Source: Isoetes taiwanensis
Lineage: Eukaryota; Streptophyta; Lycopodiopsida; Isoetales; Isoetaceae
Length of the DNA stretch: 64,000 nt
Direction: 5' to 3'
Assembly: GCA_021234155.1 (NCBI GenBank)
Contig: JAJEKV010000028.1
Coordinates: forward strand, 3,620,567 to 3,684,566
In this document: positions 46,700-56,775 of the stretch, piece after piece
Layout of the letters: each line of letters begins with the position of its first letter
Position numbering within the stretch: the stretch's first letter is position 1
Translations under genes and position numbers: made by a program
The notes under the pieces: generated by a model
Told to the model about the DNA's origin: nothing
Database searches by the model: none
The model's input: the letters and a program-made list of their open reading frames with translations, nothing else

Positions 46700-47480
46700 G
46701 GATAAGCGTAACAATGCTGGTAAGGAAGTTCAAACCTCTTACAAATCCATTCCTAAAGAGGCGGAGAACAACCGCGCCAAGATAAGGCATGTTCTGTGTA
46801 TGAGGCCTGGACACTTCATGCACTGCCCATATGTTACCCCGACGCCCGGTGGCCATGGCCGACCTTTGATCGGCGATATTGAGTCAACATTACCATGCGG
46901 CGAGGGGCGACTCCCCAGTACATTCACGGTCGCCTCTCATATCCTTGCGGCTATAGAAACCAATGTGAAAAGTCGGCTTCTTTGTCATTTCCACTATAGG
47001 CCAAATAGACAAGAAGCCTTTTGTAATTCTTATGGATACGGGGAGTACACATAATTTTGCTTCTCCTAGAATGGCCTGGTCCTACAACCGGAAACCCTAA
47101 GGTCACGGCCAGGCCCCGTCACTTTAGCCAGTGGTAAGGTTAGACATACTCATGGTCATCGCATCAACCTTAAGATGCAGTTGCCAGGCGCACCAGTTGC
47201 TATGGGTGCCGAGTTAATGGATATTGGCAAATACGACCTCATTGTTGGAATGGAATTCTTGGCATCCAAAAGCCAACATAGATCATGAGAAGAGAGAGGT
47301 TACCTTCAACGCAACTAATGGAGCCCGTGTAACTATAAAAGGTGAACCATTCAACCCTATCATGCGATCTATGTCCATTCGACAGTTAGATAAAGCTATC
47401 GCAAGCAAAAGCTCCTCGCATTATTAGACTTGCTTCCATTGAGTCAGATGCTAAGCAAAACCAAGTAATCAACACCTTGC
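46700..47480 (+). pseudogene. Aspartic protease region
   Basis: Near 47031 one frame reads FVILMDTGSTHNFASPRMA, the DTGS active-site motif of retroelement proteases. Downstream come frames with DIGKYDLIVGMEFL-like sequence and HEKREVTFNATNGARVTIKG, typical of the protease-RT linker of Ty3 elements. Several frame changes occur. Confidence 0.75.
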
Positions 47481-48400
47481 CACGGGGGATTGCCAGTATT
47501 CTCCATGAATTTAGCGATCTTTTCCCAGACGAGATCCAGAAGCTTCCTCCTTTTAGAGGAGTAGAATGTGAGATAGCTTTAGAGCCAGGCACTAAGCCTA
47601 CCAGCAAGGCCCCGTACCGTATGAGTCCCCCAGAGTTGGCAGAGCTTAAGAAGCAACTTCAAGAGCTACTAAACCTAGGTTTTATTCGACCTAGCGTTTA
47701 AGCCCTTTGGTGCCCCCTATTCTTTTGTAAAGAAAAAGGGCGGCTCCTTGAGAATGTGTATTGATTATCGACAACTCAACAAGCATACCATCAAAAATCG
47801 CTATGCTTTCTTTGAGAGCGAGATGATCTAATGGACCCGGTTGCAAGGGGCCAAATATTTTCAAAGATTGACCTTCGCCGGGATATCATCGATAAAGATT
47901 AAAGAGGAGGACATCCATAAATCTGCCGCGACCAGATATGGGCATTATGAGTTTACCGTTATGCCTTTCGGATTAACTAATGCCCCCGCAACGTTTATGC
48001 GGTTAATGAACGATGTTTTCCGACAATACTTGGATGATTTTGTTGTCATTTTCTTTGACGACATTCTCATCTACAGTAAGACTCTAGAAGAGCATGAGAA
48101 ACATCTTAAATTGGCCCTACAAAAGTTAAGACGTCATCAGCTATTTGCCAAGTTCTCTAAGTGCAAGTTTGCCACTCCAAAGGTTGACTATTTGGGCCAT
48201 ATCATTTCTGCAGAGGAAATTGCTACAGATCCAGCAAAAATAGAGGCCGTAAGGGAATGGCCTATTCCGGAAAATGTCTCCGAGGTCCGAAGTTTCTTGG
48301 GATTAGCAGGATACTATCGAAAGTTTGTAAAGGATTTTGCAAGGATTGCAGCACCTCTTACAAACCTTACAAAGCATGAGAAGGTGAAGGATTGGATGGA
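47477..48400 (+). pseudogene. Reverse transcriptase, N-terminal to thumb
   Basis: Frames at 47477-47701 and 47841-48491 give [38 protein letters not shown], then after a shift [39 protein letters not shown] and the catalytic [39 protein letters not shown] and [19 protein letters not shown] mark the end of RT. The catalytic FxDD is intact but frameshifts separate the fingers from the palm. Confidence 0.9.
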
Positions 48401-48831
48401 GCACTGGAAGACTAAGGTTCAGGGAAATTTCCAGCAGCTTAATGATCCACAAGGTTTTTCATGTGAGTCTTCTAAAGCAGCACACCCCTGATCCAGAGGA
48501 GGTTTTGGAAACCCCAACCCTCCTGGAAATGACAGAGGAGCAGCTAGAGATAGTACACGAAGCTCTTCTTGATCGAGCTTATAAAAGGCACGGGAGGACT
48601 CAAATGCTTTTGCAATACTTAGTCAAGTGGAAACACTTGCCGCTGGAGGATGCTACGTGGGTGATGCAAACAGATCTTGAGAAGCACTACCCCCGATTTC
48701 ATTCATGTGAATCTCAAGGCCGCACCATCAACGATGCTATCAACCTCGTTCCCGGCGGTAAGCTTGAAGACTTGATTCGCCGAGAATCAGTAGGGGGTAG
48801 ATGCATCGTAGTTAACAACAGTTACCGATGA
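48401..48831 (+). pseudogene. Post-integrase tail with chromodomain, after RNase H/integrase deletion
   Basis: Directly after [11 protein letters not shown] the sequence changes to [16 protein letters not shown], a phrase that in full elements follows integrase. Then comes a chromodomain-like block (LDRAYKRHGRTQMLLQYLVK, WKHLPLEDATWV, HYPRF). RNase H and integrase, about 1.5 kb, are therefore deleted. Chromodomains of such elements direct integration toward histone-marked chromatin. Here the domain is kept while the integrase it would steer is gone. Confidence 0.85.
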
Positions 48832-49377
48832 TGGGATCACCTTTGTGTTCCTTAGGACGTGGTATACTGTCAATGTGGACACGACCACGAACTGCTTGTA
48901 AAGCATGAACTTCTTTAACGTACTTGAATGAATTGCGAAACCATAGGCATAATAGGTTCCTTGTAGATAAATTTTCTTTCATTTCTTCTAGGGGGGTGGA
49001 CCCTTCAACCACAACCTAATTAATTTTATTTGTGAAAACTGATATATTGACATGTGCAGGCCAGTGAGCAGTACATGACCTGCCCATGTATAGAGGGTTG
49101 CTGATGACCCGACTTTTCGGATTCGCTTGTTTTACATGTCTTATTTTCGTCGTCTATGATGTTTTAAAATCAGACTCAGTCCTTCACCTTAGATGCGTTG
49201 ATAAGTTTGTAAAATGCACCTTGGTGCTGACACTTTGTTATTCTCAACTTCAATGCATTACTGTTTGAAATAATAAGTTATCTTCCTTTCTTAAGTATAT
49301 TCTTCCTAATTCAGTTCTTTTTGTAGGTAATGGTCTCTGATTAATTAACCCCAATGCTGAGGACAGCATTATTTTTT
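48832..49377. other. 3' non-coding part of the retroelement
   Basis: No supportable ORF between the chromodomain stop and the polypurine tract. Confidence 0.5.
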
Positions 49378-49390
49378 AAGGAGGGGAGAA
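49378..49390 (+). promoter_or_regulatory. Polypurine tract for plus-strand priming
   Basis: AAGGAGGGGAGAA lies immediately before the 3' LTR start TGTGACG, as expected for the plus-strand primer. Confidence 0.85.
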
Positions 49391-51066
49391 TGTGACGTTC
49401 CACGTATTTATACGGTATACGTAACGTATTTATATGGTAATTATACGGTATACCTATAAATGTACTGACACGTCACCCGATAAAGGTACGCCATCATGGG
49501 GTATTGTAACATAGGGGGTTGACCTAGAAGGGATTAAATTAGCTATGCTAATTTAATCATTAAGGATAATAACCTATAATCTAGGGATTAATATTAAATG
49601 GGTTAATTAGACCAATAAATGCTTTGGGAAGGCGCCACCTGGCCTAATTCGATTGGCCAGCATGGGGATTTCCAAATTGGGCTGTCAACCTGATCCCTAT
49701 TGCTAATTGACTCCCAAAATTCGTCCAAGAAGGAGCAGGAGCTGAGCGCCTACCCCTGTCACGCTGAGCGCCACCAGACCAAGTACTTTTTACCTGTGTA
49801 GCTGAAGTTGAACACCAAGATCAAGAAGATGGAGATCCCCAACGACAATGGGTCGAGCCGAAACACAGGTGGGTGGCTAGTGTAGTTGTGAATTCTAGGA
49901 TAAGCGCCCCTGTTGGGCACCTGTTTGGGTTGTTGGTCTATTCTCTCTTTGTGTTTACTCGTAGGAACTAACCCTTGATTGTAAAGGTAGGTTCTCTCTA
50001 TATATTTCGATTCTGGTTCTGCTTGTAATGGATGGATTGGTGGTTGTTAGCCTAGTGTTACTCTGGAAATGGGGAATTAAGGGGGGGTAGAGACCTCTGA
50101 GGCTATTTATTGTAGTATGCTCCTAGATAGAGCCCTGTATTATCCCGTTATATGCGGTCTGTGCACAAGAGCCCACCGGGTCATAGATGCTATGGTACTG
50201 GCTTAGCACCAGACAAGGAACACAGTGGTGAAGTGGAGGTGGGGTCTTGCACGAACATAAAAGGCTCCTGGGACTCCTATAGCGAGCTAGACCCGATGGC
50301 AGCCGGGTCACGGCGGGGGTATGGGTCCGACACTCCACTGGGTGGGAAGGTGTGACCCGTGATGGGGCACCTTGCACTTTGAGTAGATTTAGGGTGAGTA
50401 AGTCGCACGGATGCGGGGGTCGCCGATGCGCATATTCTCTAGCTTCGCCCATGGAGCCACCGTGATTACGGAAGGGGGCGCTTCCACGACCTGCCTCATC
50501 GGACCGGGGGCTTCATGAACCTGGAGTAGGCTCGGCGGGGTGATGCCTCGAAACTGCGTCTCCGGGAAGGCTATAAGCGGCGCCATAGCGTGAATTGACC
50601 CATCAGCGCAAAGTGTGCAGGGGGGCGGATGGAGTGGACAACCCTAGCCAATGTTCTATGCCGATAACGCCATGTCAAGATTGTCTCTGGCTGATCTCTT
50701 GAGGCCTAGCCAGTCGGTCGATCCTCACCGGAGTCGAACGGGGTAGAACCATGGGTTTGGGGTGTTTTCTTAGGTTTAGATGCATATTCTTTGCCGTTGG
50801 TATTTGGATGGATATGCCACCCTTCGAGGTGGTTATTTATATGTGATTTATGCTGTGTGCTAACCCTTGTATTCACGCTTCCGCGACGTAGGAGCCCCAT
50901 TGAAGGCGTGGGCCGAATGACCCCTTCGTGTCCTTCTTTCGGGCATCGTATTATAGATGGCCCGAAATGGACGGAGGGCCCTGTTCATGGCGAGTTGGTC
51001 GCCATGGGAGGGGAAAGTCCCCGTATGTATACGTCCGAGGGTCGTATATGTTCAGGGAGCGTCACA
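49391..51066 (+). repeat. 3' LTR
   Basis: Starts TGTGACGTTCCACGTATTTA and ends AGCGTCACA. It matches the 5' LTR throughout, with many short differences. Confidence 0.9.
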
Positions 51067-51480
51067 CCCGCCCTATTTGACACAGCTCTTAGCGGGTCAC
51101 GATCCTGTGAGGTTAGTGGCAAGGCATTTCATTGTGAAATTGGGCGGACGCCCAATTTCACAATGACATGCCTTTCCCCTGCCGCCCCCCTCAACCATTC
51201 CAATGTACTTCAAGACAACTACAGTCGTTGCTCAAATCCTTGTGAACCAGGTTTTGGTAGTTAGCCGAAGATCTCACCTTTCTTCCCGCTCTGCAAAACG
51301 GGCGCCCGCCCTATTTGACACAGCTCTTAGCGGGTCACGATCCTGTGTGGTTAGTGGCAAGGCATTTCATTGTGAAATTGTGAAATTGGGCGCCCAAATT
51401 TTCTCAGAATTGTATGCCCATGGGTTCTTGGACATCTTCCGCCCCCTTTTCAAATTGGGCGCCCGCCCAATTTACTATAA
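51067..51480 (+). repeat. 238-base repeat unit and palindrome cluster B
   Basis: CCCGCCCTATTTGACACAGC through AGGCATTTCATTGTGAAATT occurs at 51067 and again at 51305. Palindromes lie at 51130-51165 (17-base arms ATTGTGAAATTGGGCG plus one more pair), 51297-51316, 51382-51400 and 51452-51473. Between them, 51219-51257 repeats 39 bases of the coding sequence of the ParB-like gene (52885-52923) with two differences, both T for C. This is probably the 5' leader or first intron of that gene. Confidence 0.85.
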
Positions 51481-51556
51481 AACTGTCTGTCAAATTATAC
51501 TTCATGGTACTTTCAGTAAGCAGTACTTAATTCTTGTTTGATGCAATGCAGGAGCA

Positions 51557-53177
51557 ATGGCAAGAACAAAACAGACTGCCCGCATGCCCGGCTATGGTCC
51601 TGGGATACCGCAGGCTATTGCTGCTGCGAAAGAGACAGAACAGGAATGTACATTCCAAGGGATTGAAGTAGTTCCAGAGGAAATCACTTACATTGTGCTG
51701 ACCAATACACGTGGTGCATTGAAATAGGAAACGTGAATCCTAAGTCGAGCACAAACCATCTCAAGGATTTATGTCTATACTTTGCCGTGCCAGGAACAAA
51801 AAAGACAAGCAATGCTGGGATAGCAATTGATATGCTGGTAAGCGCAGAAGTACCCGGCGAGTTAGAAGTTTACGTGGAGGACGTATTGGACAAGTGCTTC
51901 CGTGCATTCAGGCTGCCACTTGCCAATTATGACCCCCAACTTATGTCAGCAAGCATTACCGAAAATCAAAACTCTGTAAAGGGTTGGCAGCTCGACTTAT
52001 ACGAGAGCTTGGAAAGATCTGGGATTAGGAAGCGTGGAGATGTTATAGGCGGCTTCTACGGTCGAGGCGAAGGATTCTTGATCACAAGCAGACCAGGTCG
52101 AAGGGCTTGTATACAGAATATCATGGGAAGGCCCAGCCAAAAGTGTACGACACGGCCTGGTTGAGGTCTCGATATGGAGTTCCGAAAAGGGGAGAAGCAG
52201 AAAAAAGTGCAGAAACGTCTAAGCACGTAGCAGTTGACAAGGTCACTGTTGCAAAGAAGAAGAGATCATCTTTGACATCAAACCCCAGCACTGAGACGCC
52301 AGTTGTGCTTCTTGGAGGTATGGAAAAAAAACCAAGACACTCTAATCTGAGCAATAGTGCGGGAGAATCTTCTGAACATTCTGCTGATCTTCGGTTGATC
52401 AAGAAAAAAAGAGCAGAAGAACAAGTAGGCACCTCCTCTAAGAAACCAAGACGTCCCACTCCGCCTCAGAGTCCATCTGGGACAAGCGAGGACAGTCAAA
52501 CACATAGCGATAGTGAAGAAGGGGGATCATTGCCAATGGTACAGTATACAGCCTCTACTGGGGAGTTAACACAGGAAAGTAGGCGTGAATTATCTCAGAG
52601 CGCCATGTTGAGCATCAAGCATAGGGAGAGGATTTATCCACTTGGTGTTGGGTTCGAAATTGACGTCGACATATTCAAGATGCATCAAGCCCCTGCAAAC
52701 ATGACTTGCAGGGTCATCAGTGCAGAACATGTGGATACCCTTTACGAATCTTTCATAACTATGCAGATGCATCCACCATGTGCAGATGTCGTTCCATTTG
52801 ACCCGTCGACAGGGCGTGCTATTAAATGGAAGAGAGAAAGTGATTTGGACAACGCGGAATTCTGGATCGTGAATGGAAATCACACTACAGCCGTTGCTCA
52901 AATCCTTGTGAACCAGGCTTTGGAATGGCCCCCAGAGAGGAAGCATTTGAAAGATTTGATTTTTTTCTTTTATGCAAAGAGAAAGTGTCGTGTACTGGCT
53001 GGAAACCTAACTCCAACGGAATATGTTAAGGTCAGCCAGGAAACAAATGATATCATAGTGAAGACAATCCATGCAGCTGTCTTTTTCGAGGAGGTTCAGC
53101 AACTTCGCAATCAGTGGGAACTGTATGGCAAGCCGAAGAAAGGAAAGCGTGGTCAGTCAACCGAAGGGGCTTACTCG
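51557..53177 (+). pseudogene. ParB/methylase-like gene 1, exon A: H3-tail-like start and ParB-like domain
   Basis: A CAG acceptor-like site precedes the ATG. The first codons give M-ARTKQTARM, equal to histone H3 residues 1-8 with Met where Lys9 would be, then PGYGPGIPQAIAAAKE. Two apparent single-base shifts follow (near 51700 and 52080), which join YTWCIEIGNVNPKSSTNH and GWQLDLYESLERSGIRK to YTEYHGKAQPKVYDTAWL. Next is a Ser- and Lys/Arg-rich stretch with NLS-like KKKR and SSKKPRR, then the ParB-like domain starting IYPLGVGFEIDV with the signature WIVNGNHTTAVAQIL. The exon ends at a GTAAGT donor. In ParB-like proteins the G(N/H)H motif binds or cleaves nucleotide or DNA; here it reads NGNH. 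Nuclear, DNA-associated function is an inference. Confidence 0.7.
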
Positions 53178-53416
53178 GTAAGTTATCTCCCCATTGAGCT
53201 GCTCCATGCAATCCAAATCCGGCGTCCGCCCAATTTCAGCAAAATCGGGCGGGCGCCCAATTTCACCCAGGCATTGTTCTTTGAATAGGGCGGGCGCCCA
53301 ATTTCACTCCAAATACGGCGCACGCCCAATTTCATACCCTTAATGATCGTCCATATTGTATTTTCGTCCAGATCTTTTGTCGTCTCAACTTATCTTACAG
53401 TATCTTTTCTTTGCAG
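53178..53416 (+). other. Intron of gene 1 carrying four palindromes (cluster C)
   Basis: GTAAGT donor and TTTCTTTGCAG acceptor, phase 0, joining TEGAYS to EWLAIAKQTL. Copies of the GGGCG-CGCCC palindrome at about 53219-53237, 53242-53263, 53284-53304 and 53311-53332 fill the middle of the 239-base intron. Confidence 0.85.
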
Positions 53417-54481
53417 GAATGGCTAGCTATAGCAAAACAGACCCTGAAGAATAAGAGCATGCGAGACTACGATTACTTCGTCTATCTCGACGAAGAAAGT
53501 TGGAATATGTGCACTCGTGTGGCTCAACTGTTTTACGAGGACGAGCTGAAGGATGAGAATGGCGACAGAATTGAAGTCAAAGATCGTCTGAGGATGTTCA
53601 CAAACAATTCTTGTCGGCCACTGAAGTCTATGCATCCCATGGACTTGCAAAGATTAATGAGAGAGATCATGGCAGGCACCACGTTCATCAAGGCCACTAA
53701 GGCTTATAAAGGAAGACGTGTCATGAAGACAAGAGCGCAAGAACTAAGGAAAATTGGCATTGTTGAGCGTGCATTACTGAAATATCTAAGAGAGGTGAAG
53801 AAGTTAAAAGTCGAAAATATGGATGAAGTCAGACAGTTTCATCCCATATTCACAGAGAACCTCATGCTGATGTTTGCAAACAGTGTCAGTGATTGGACAG
53901 AGAGTCGGAAAGAAGCTGAGAAGGAAAATCTCCCAGAGACTCTAATTACAAAGGTCAACGAATACCTCCGTGGACCAGTTGAAGAGGGTTCGAAGGCTTT
54001 CAAATGCCTGACTGTCAGTCCACTAGGGATGTGTGTTAATGTCGTGAATACGTCAGCACGTCTAGTTGGATGTGACTTCAGGAACATTAAGAAATGGTCG
54101 GTAGAGGAGTATCAGAAATTCATGGATCAGATTAGTATCCTAACGGACCAGCAGTTATACTGGATAACGATATTCATCAGCCCAGAGCATTTGAATGAGT
54201 GCTTGGCAGCAATGAAAACAATAGATGGTGGTAGTCGGGTGTGGATTGGAGCCTACAGGGATCCAAAAGCAAAATCCGGGATCTAAAAGCAAAGTTCGTG
54301 AGCTTCAGAGTGTAGTCCTTGTCATGTACGTGGCCCGAGACCAAGCGGCAGCTCCTGCACTTGATGACTTGAATCTATGCTTTACAGAGAGTGACCATCC
54401 ACAAATACATTCAAATTTCCACCCACCTTAAGGAGACAGAGGACATCGAGAAGAAGTTGCCAGACGAGGAGTGCTCCGCAG
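53417..54481 (+). pseudogene. ParB/methylase-like gene 1, exon B: central region
   Basis: Opens in frame after the intron (EWLAIAKQTLKNKSMRDYDY) and is intact for about 290 codons. It ends at TAA inside a 20-base tandem duplication (GGGATCCAAAAGCAAAATCC followed by GGGATCTAAAAGCAAAGTTC) that shifts the frame by one. Reading continues in a new frame with VRELQSVVLVMYVARDQAAA, then after another shift with HLKETEDIEKKLPDEECSA up to a GTAATA donor at 54482. By alignment with gene 2, the segment LVGCDFRNIKKWSVEEYQ lies where DNA methylases have motif IV (DPPY). The motif is not kept. Confidence 0.65.
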
Positions 54482-54547
54482 GTAATACTCTCAAATAGGG
54501 CGGTCGCCCAATTTACGTTTCTTTTGCTGACATAGCTTCTCTTTCAG
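54482..54547 (+). other. Second intron of gene 1, with one palindrome
   Basis: A 66-base GT-AG interval (GTAATACTC to TCTTTCAG) containing a palindrome copy at 54493-54514. The coding phase around it is uncertain because neighbouring frames are shifted. Confidence 0.6.
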
Positions 54548-55422
54548 CGTATTGGTTGTATCGTCCTTGGGGTGATAAGACCGCAGCTGGTGGGTCTGGA
54601 CCTCTCGTTCCCAATCAACTACAAGCCAAGACACCGCACGTATTTGGTCCGCAAACTAATGATGGAGGGTTGCAGCGTTCTTGATTTCTTTTCTGGAGGT
54701 TCCTTCAGTCGTGCAGCGCTATGCGAAGGATACAAAGCAACTTCCTTCGAGGTGGACGAGAACCCGCAAAATGGCTAGTACGATCTTCGATCAACTAGAA
54801 GTTATGTTGGACAAAAATAAATCGATGGCCCGGAGGAGACGAAAAATTGCGAGAGGGCAAGAAGAAGAAATCAAGTTCCAAGCCTGTACAGTTAGACTTG
54901 AATCCCCTGTTAGCAAATCCATTCTCTCCTCAGACAGTTCAGGAATTGCAGTCCACTCTCCGCCTGAGTAAGGATTCCCTTTCAGATCAAATTAAGAAGG
55001 CTGCAGGAATAGGAAGTAAGGATCTTTCCATCTTCCGAATGAAAAAGGATAGAATTAATATGCTGGCAGGTACCCAAGTTGTGAACACTCAGGATGTCGT
55101 TGAGGCTACCTCGAAATTCAATGACATAGTGGACAACGAGCGTGAGGAATCCTTCGTCAAGGACACACCTCAAAGTCAACAGGACGAGGAGCCAGATAAA
55201 GAGGAACATCAAGAGGAAGAACAAAGGGAGGTAGGCAATACAGATGTAGATAAGGAGACCGGTCAGGTAGACACAATCGAGGGAGGGACATGTGAACAAG
55301 GTGCCACGCTGAGCAATGAAGAATTCATTAACAGGATGGAAGCTATAAAGCAAGCCGCCCAGCAACAACAGGATGAACGTACTGACGTCGGCAACACTGA
55401 AGAGAACCCCCCAGACCCGTGA
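54548..55422 (+). pseudogene. ParB/methylase-like gene 1, exon C: methylase motif I-like end and acidic tail
   Basis: The frame gives LVGLDLSFPINYKPRHRTYL, then VLDFFSGGSFSRAAL, CEGYKATSFEVDENPQ. This resembles motif I (FxGxG) and the following beta strand of beta-class DNA methylases, which lies near their C-terminus. The usual FxGSG reads FSGGS. Two more frame changes lead through MASTIFDQLEVMLDKNKSMA to a long frame with NPFSPQTVQELQSTLRLSKD and an acidic tail (QQDEEPDKEEHQEEEQREVG), ending at TGA. ParB-plus-methylase fusions are known in bacteria and phages; the degenerate motifs suggest loss of catalysis. Confidence 0.6.
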
Positions 55423-55451
55423 AAAGAGCTTGGAGCTTATGAGAGTTGCGA

Positions 55452-55714
55452 AAATTGGGCCCAATTTCAAAGCGATCCGATCCTTCAATCACTATCCTAT
55501 CCTGTAATTTTGTATGGAAGATGAAATTTATAATCTCGGATCTTGTAATCATTAAATTATGAAATACAAACTTTTCTTGTGATGCTCTTCATTCTATTGA
55601 AATTCATTTGTTGTATTGTAATTGTTGTATTGAACGTCTGACAAAATTGTGCGGGCGCCCAATTTCTCTTCGCTATACATGTTCCCACTTAGAAATTGAG
55701 CGTGCGCCCAATTT
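55452..55714. repeat. Palindrome cluster D
   Basis: A short form (AAAATTGGGCCCAATTT) at 55452-55467 and two full forms at 55644-55665 and 55693-55714 lie 3' of gene 1. Confidence 0.85.
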
Positions 55715-55940
55715 TAACCCGGACGTGAAGTCAGGATGAAGTGCAGAAGAAGTGGAGGTGCAGACCAACGATTTTACAAACTATTCAGGTTCGAAACATG
55801 AAGTAAAATTTACTATGCTTATACATCCTTACATATTTCAGAATTGCTTGAAACATTATATCCTTATTGCAGGTACCCAAGTTTATCAGATGAGAAGAAG
55901 ATGGCAAGTAATGATCTAGGGGGACTCTTCCGAGTCATTC

Positions 55941-56246
55941 TCACCAGCCACCCCAAAGATCTTTTTCTATCATGTACATTTGATGCTCTCTATTCCATAT
56001 CAGATGGATGATAACATCGAAGGGATCAGGATAATGGCGAGGATTGAGACTCACAGTGGTCATCCAATCTTCCATGGCTATTTCTCGTTCGCGGCACTGC
56101 TTGAAGTTTTCGTGATTCATCTTGCACGTAATGGAATCACGTTCAGGACCAACGGGAGACCACATGGTTAGACAGGCCAAATTTGTTGGCCAACATTGGT
56201 TTGATATATATTTATACGAACCAAAATTATTGTTGGTATTATACAC
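55941..56246 (-). CDS. Small-protein family member 1
   Basis: The frame has ITCKMNHENFKQCREREIAM, EDW, DPFDVIIHLIWNREHQMYM and IEK. It aligns along about 65 residues with the plus-strand ORF at 56370 and the minus-strand ORF at 58064. The shared pattern is: C.M, then F..C......I...W, then P..(F/Y).V.IH(L/I)(V/I)W..E...Y.I.K. I know no family of this pattern. It is divergently arranged to member 2. Translation may start at the internal MNHENF or earlier in frame. Confidence 0.55.
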   Translation of the reverse strand: MYNTNNNFGSYKYISNQCWPTNLACLTMWSPVGPERDSITCKMNHENFKQCREREIAMEDWMTTVSLNPRHYPDPFDVIIHLIWNREHQMYMIEKDLWGGW

Positions 56247-56369
56247 AATAATTATTGGATATACTTACCGGTCATGTATGCGCCAATAATGTTACTACGA
56301 TTAGCTTCATCAATAATTACTTGGCTATAAGTATTGCCGCATTCGATTGCATAGCACAGCCCTTTGCAA

Positions 56370-56635
56370 TGTCTCGCCGCCCTGCTAGAGTTCTTCAGAG
56401 GTCCCAATTGCCTCCACCTCCAGAGCATTTGGACACCCTCACTTGCCTCATGACTTTCGACGACCTTCATGCATGCATTATCAAAGGGATCACCCTTGAT
56501 ACCTGGCTGCATGGTATAGCTACTGGTCGACCGAAAGACTCCCCCGGCGAGTACCATGTTACTATCCATATTGTTTGGGTTCCGGAGCGCGACGCTTATG
56601 AGATTGACAAAATCACCAATAATTACAATCTATGA
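56370..56635 (+). CDS. Small-protein family member 2 (88 residues)
   Basis: ATG at 56370 gives MSRRPARVLQRSQLPPPPEH, then LDTLTCLMTFDDLHACIIKG, ITLDTWLHGIATGRPKDSPG and EYHVTIHIVWVPERDAYEID. It is open to a TGA. The frame is also open upstream, but the basic MSRRPAR start matches where members 1 and 3 begin to align. Small, possibly helix-strand fold; no signal peptide. Function unknown. Confidence 0.55.
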
Positions 56636-56775
56636 GATGTATTTCATAAGTTCATAAGAATTTATATCTGAAATGACTGTTATAGGTAGCATCCACACTT
56701 GGTCGCATAGTTTTCAAGTTGGATTAATTATATTTGTGACAAATCAGTATTTGTATTTTCTGCGCAAGTCTAACG

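Larger units (their letters stand above)
40000..51066 (+). mobile_element. Ty3/gypsy LTR retrotransposon with chromodomain and extra ORFs, non-autonomous
   Basis: Two long terminal repeats of about 1.67 kb enclose a primer-binding site, extra ORFs, gag, protease, partial reverse transcriptase, a chromodomain-like C-terminus and a polypurine tract. RT-type order and the chromodomain place it with chromoviruses. RNase H and integrase are missing: the frame jumps from the post-RT region straight to sequence that normally follows integrase. Frameshifts interrupt gag-pol. Extra ORFs between PBS and gag, including a histone H3-like one, are unusual. It must move, if at all, with enzymes from elsewhere. 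The two LTRs differ by many small indels and substitutions, often at CCG/CGG/CAG words. Confidence 0.9.
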
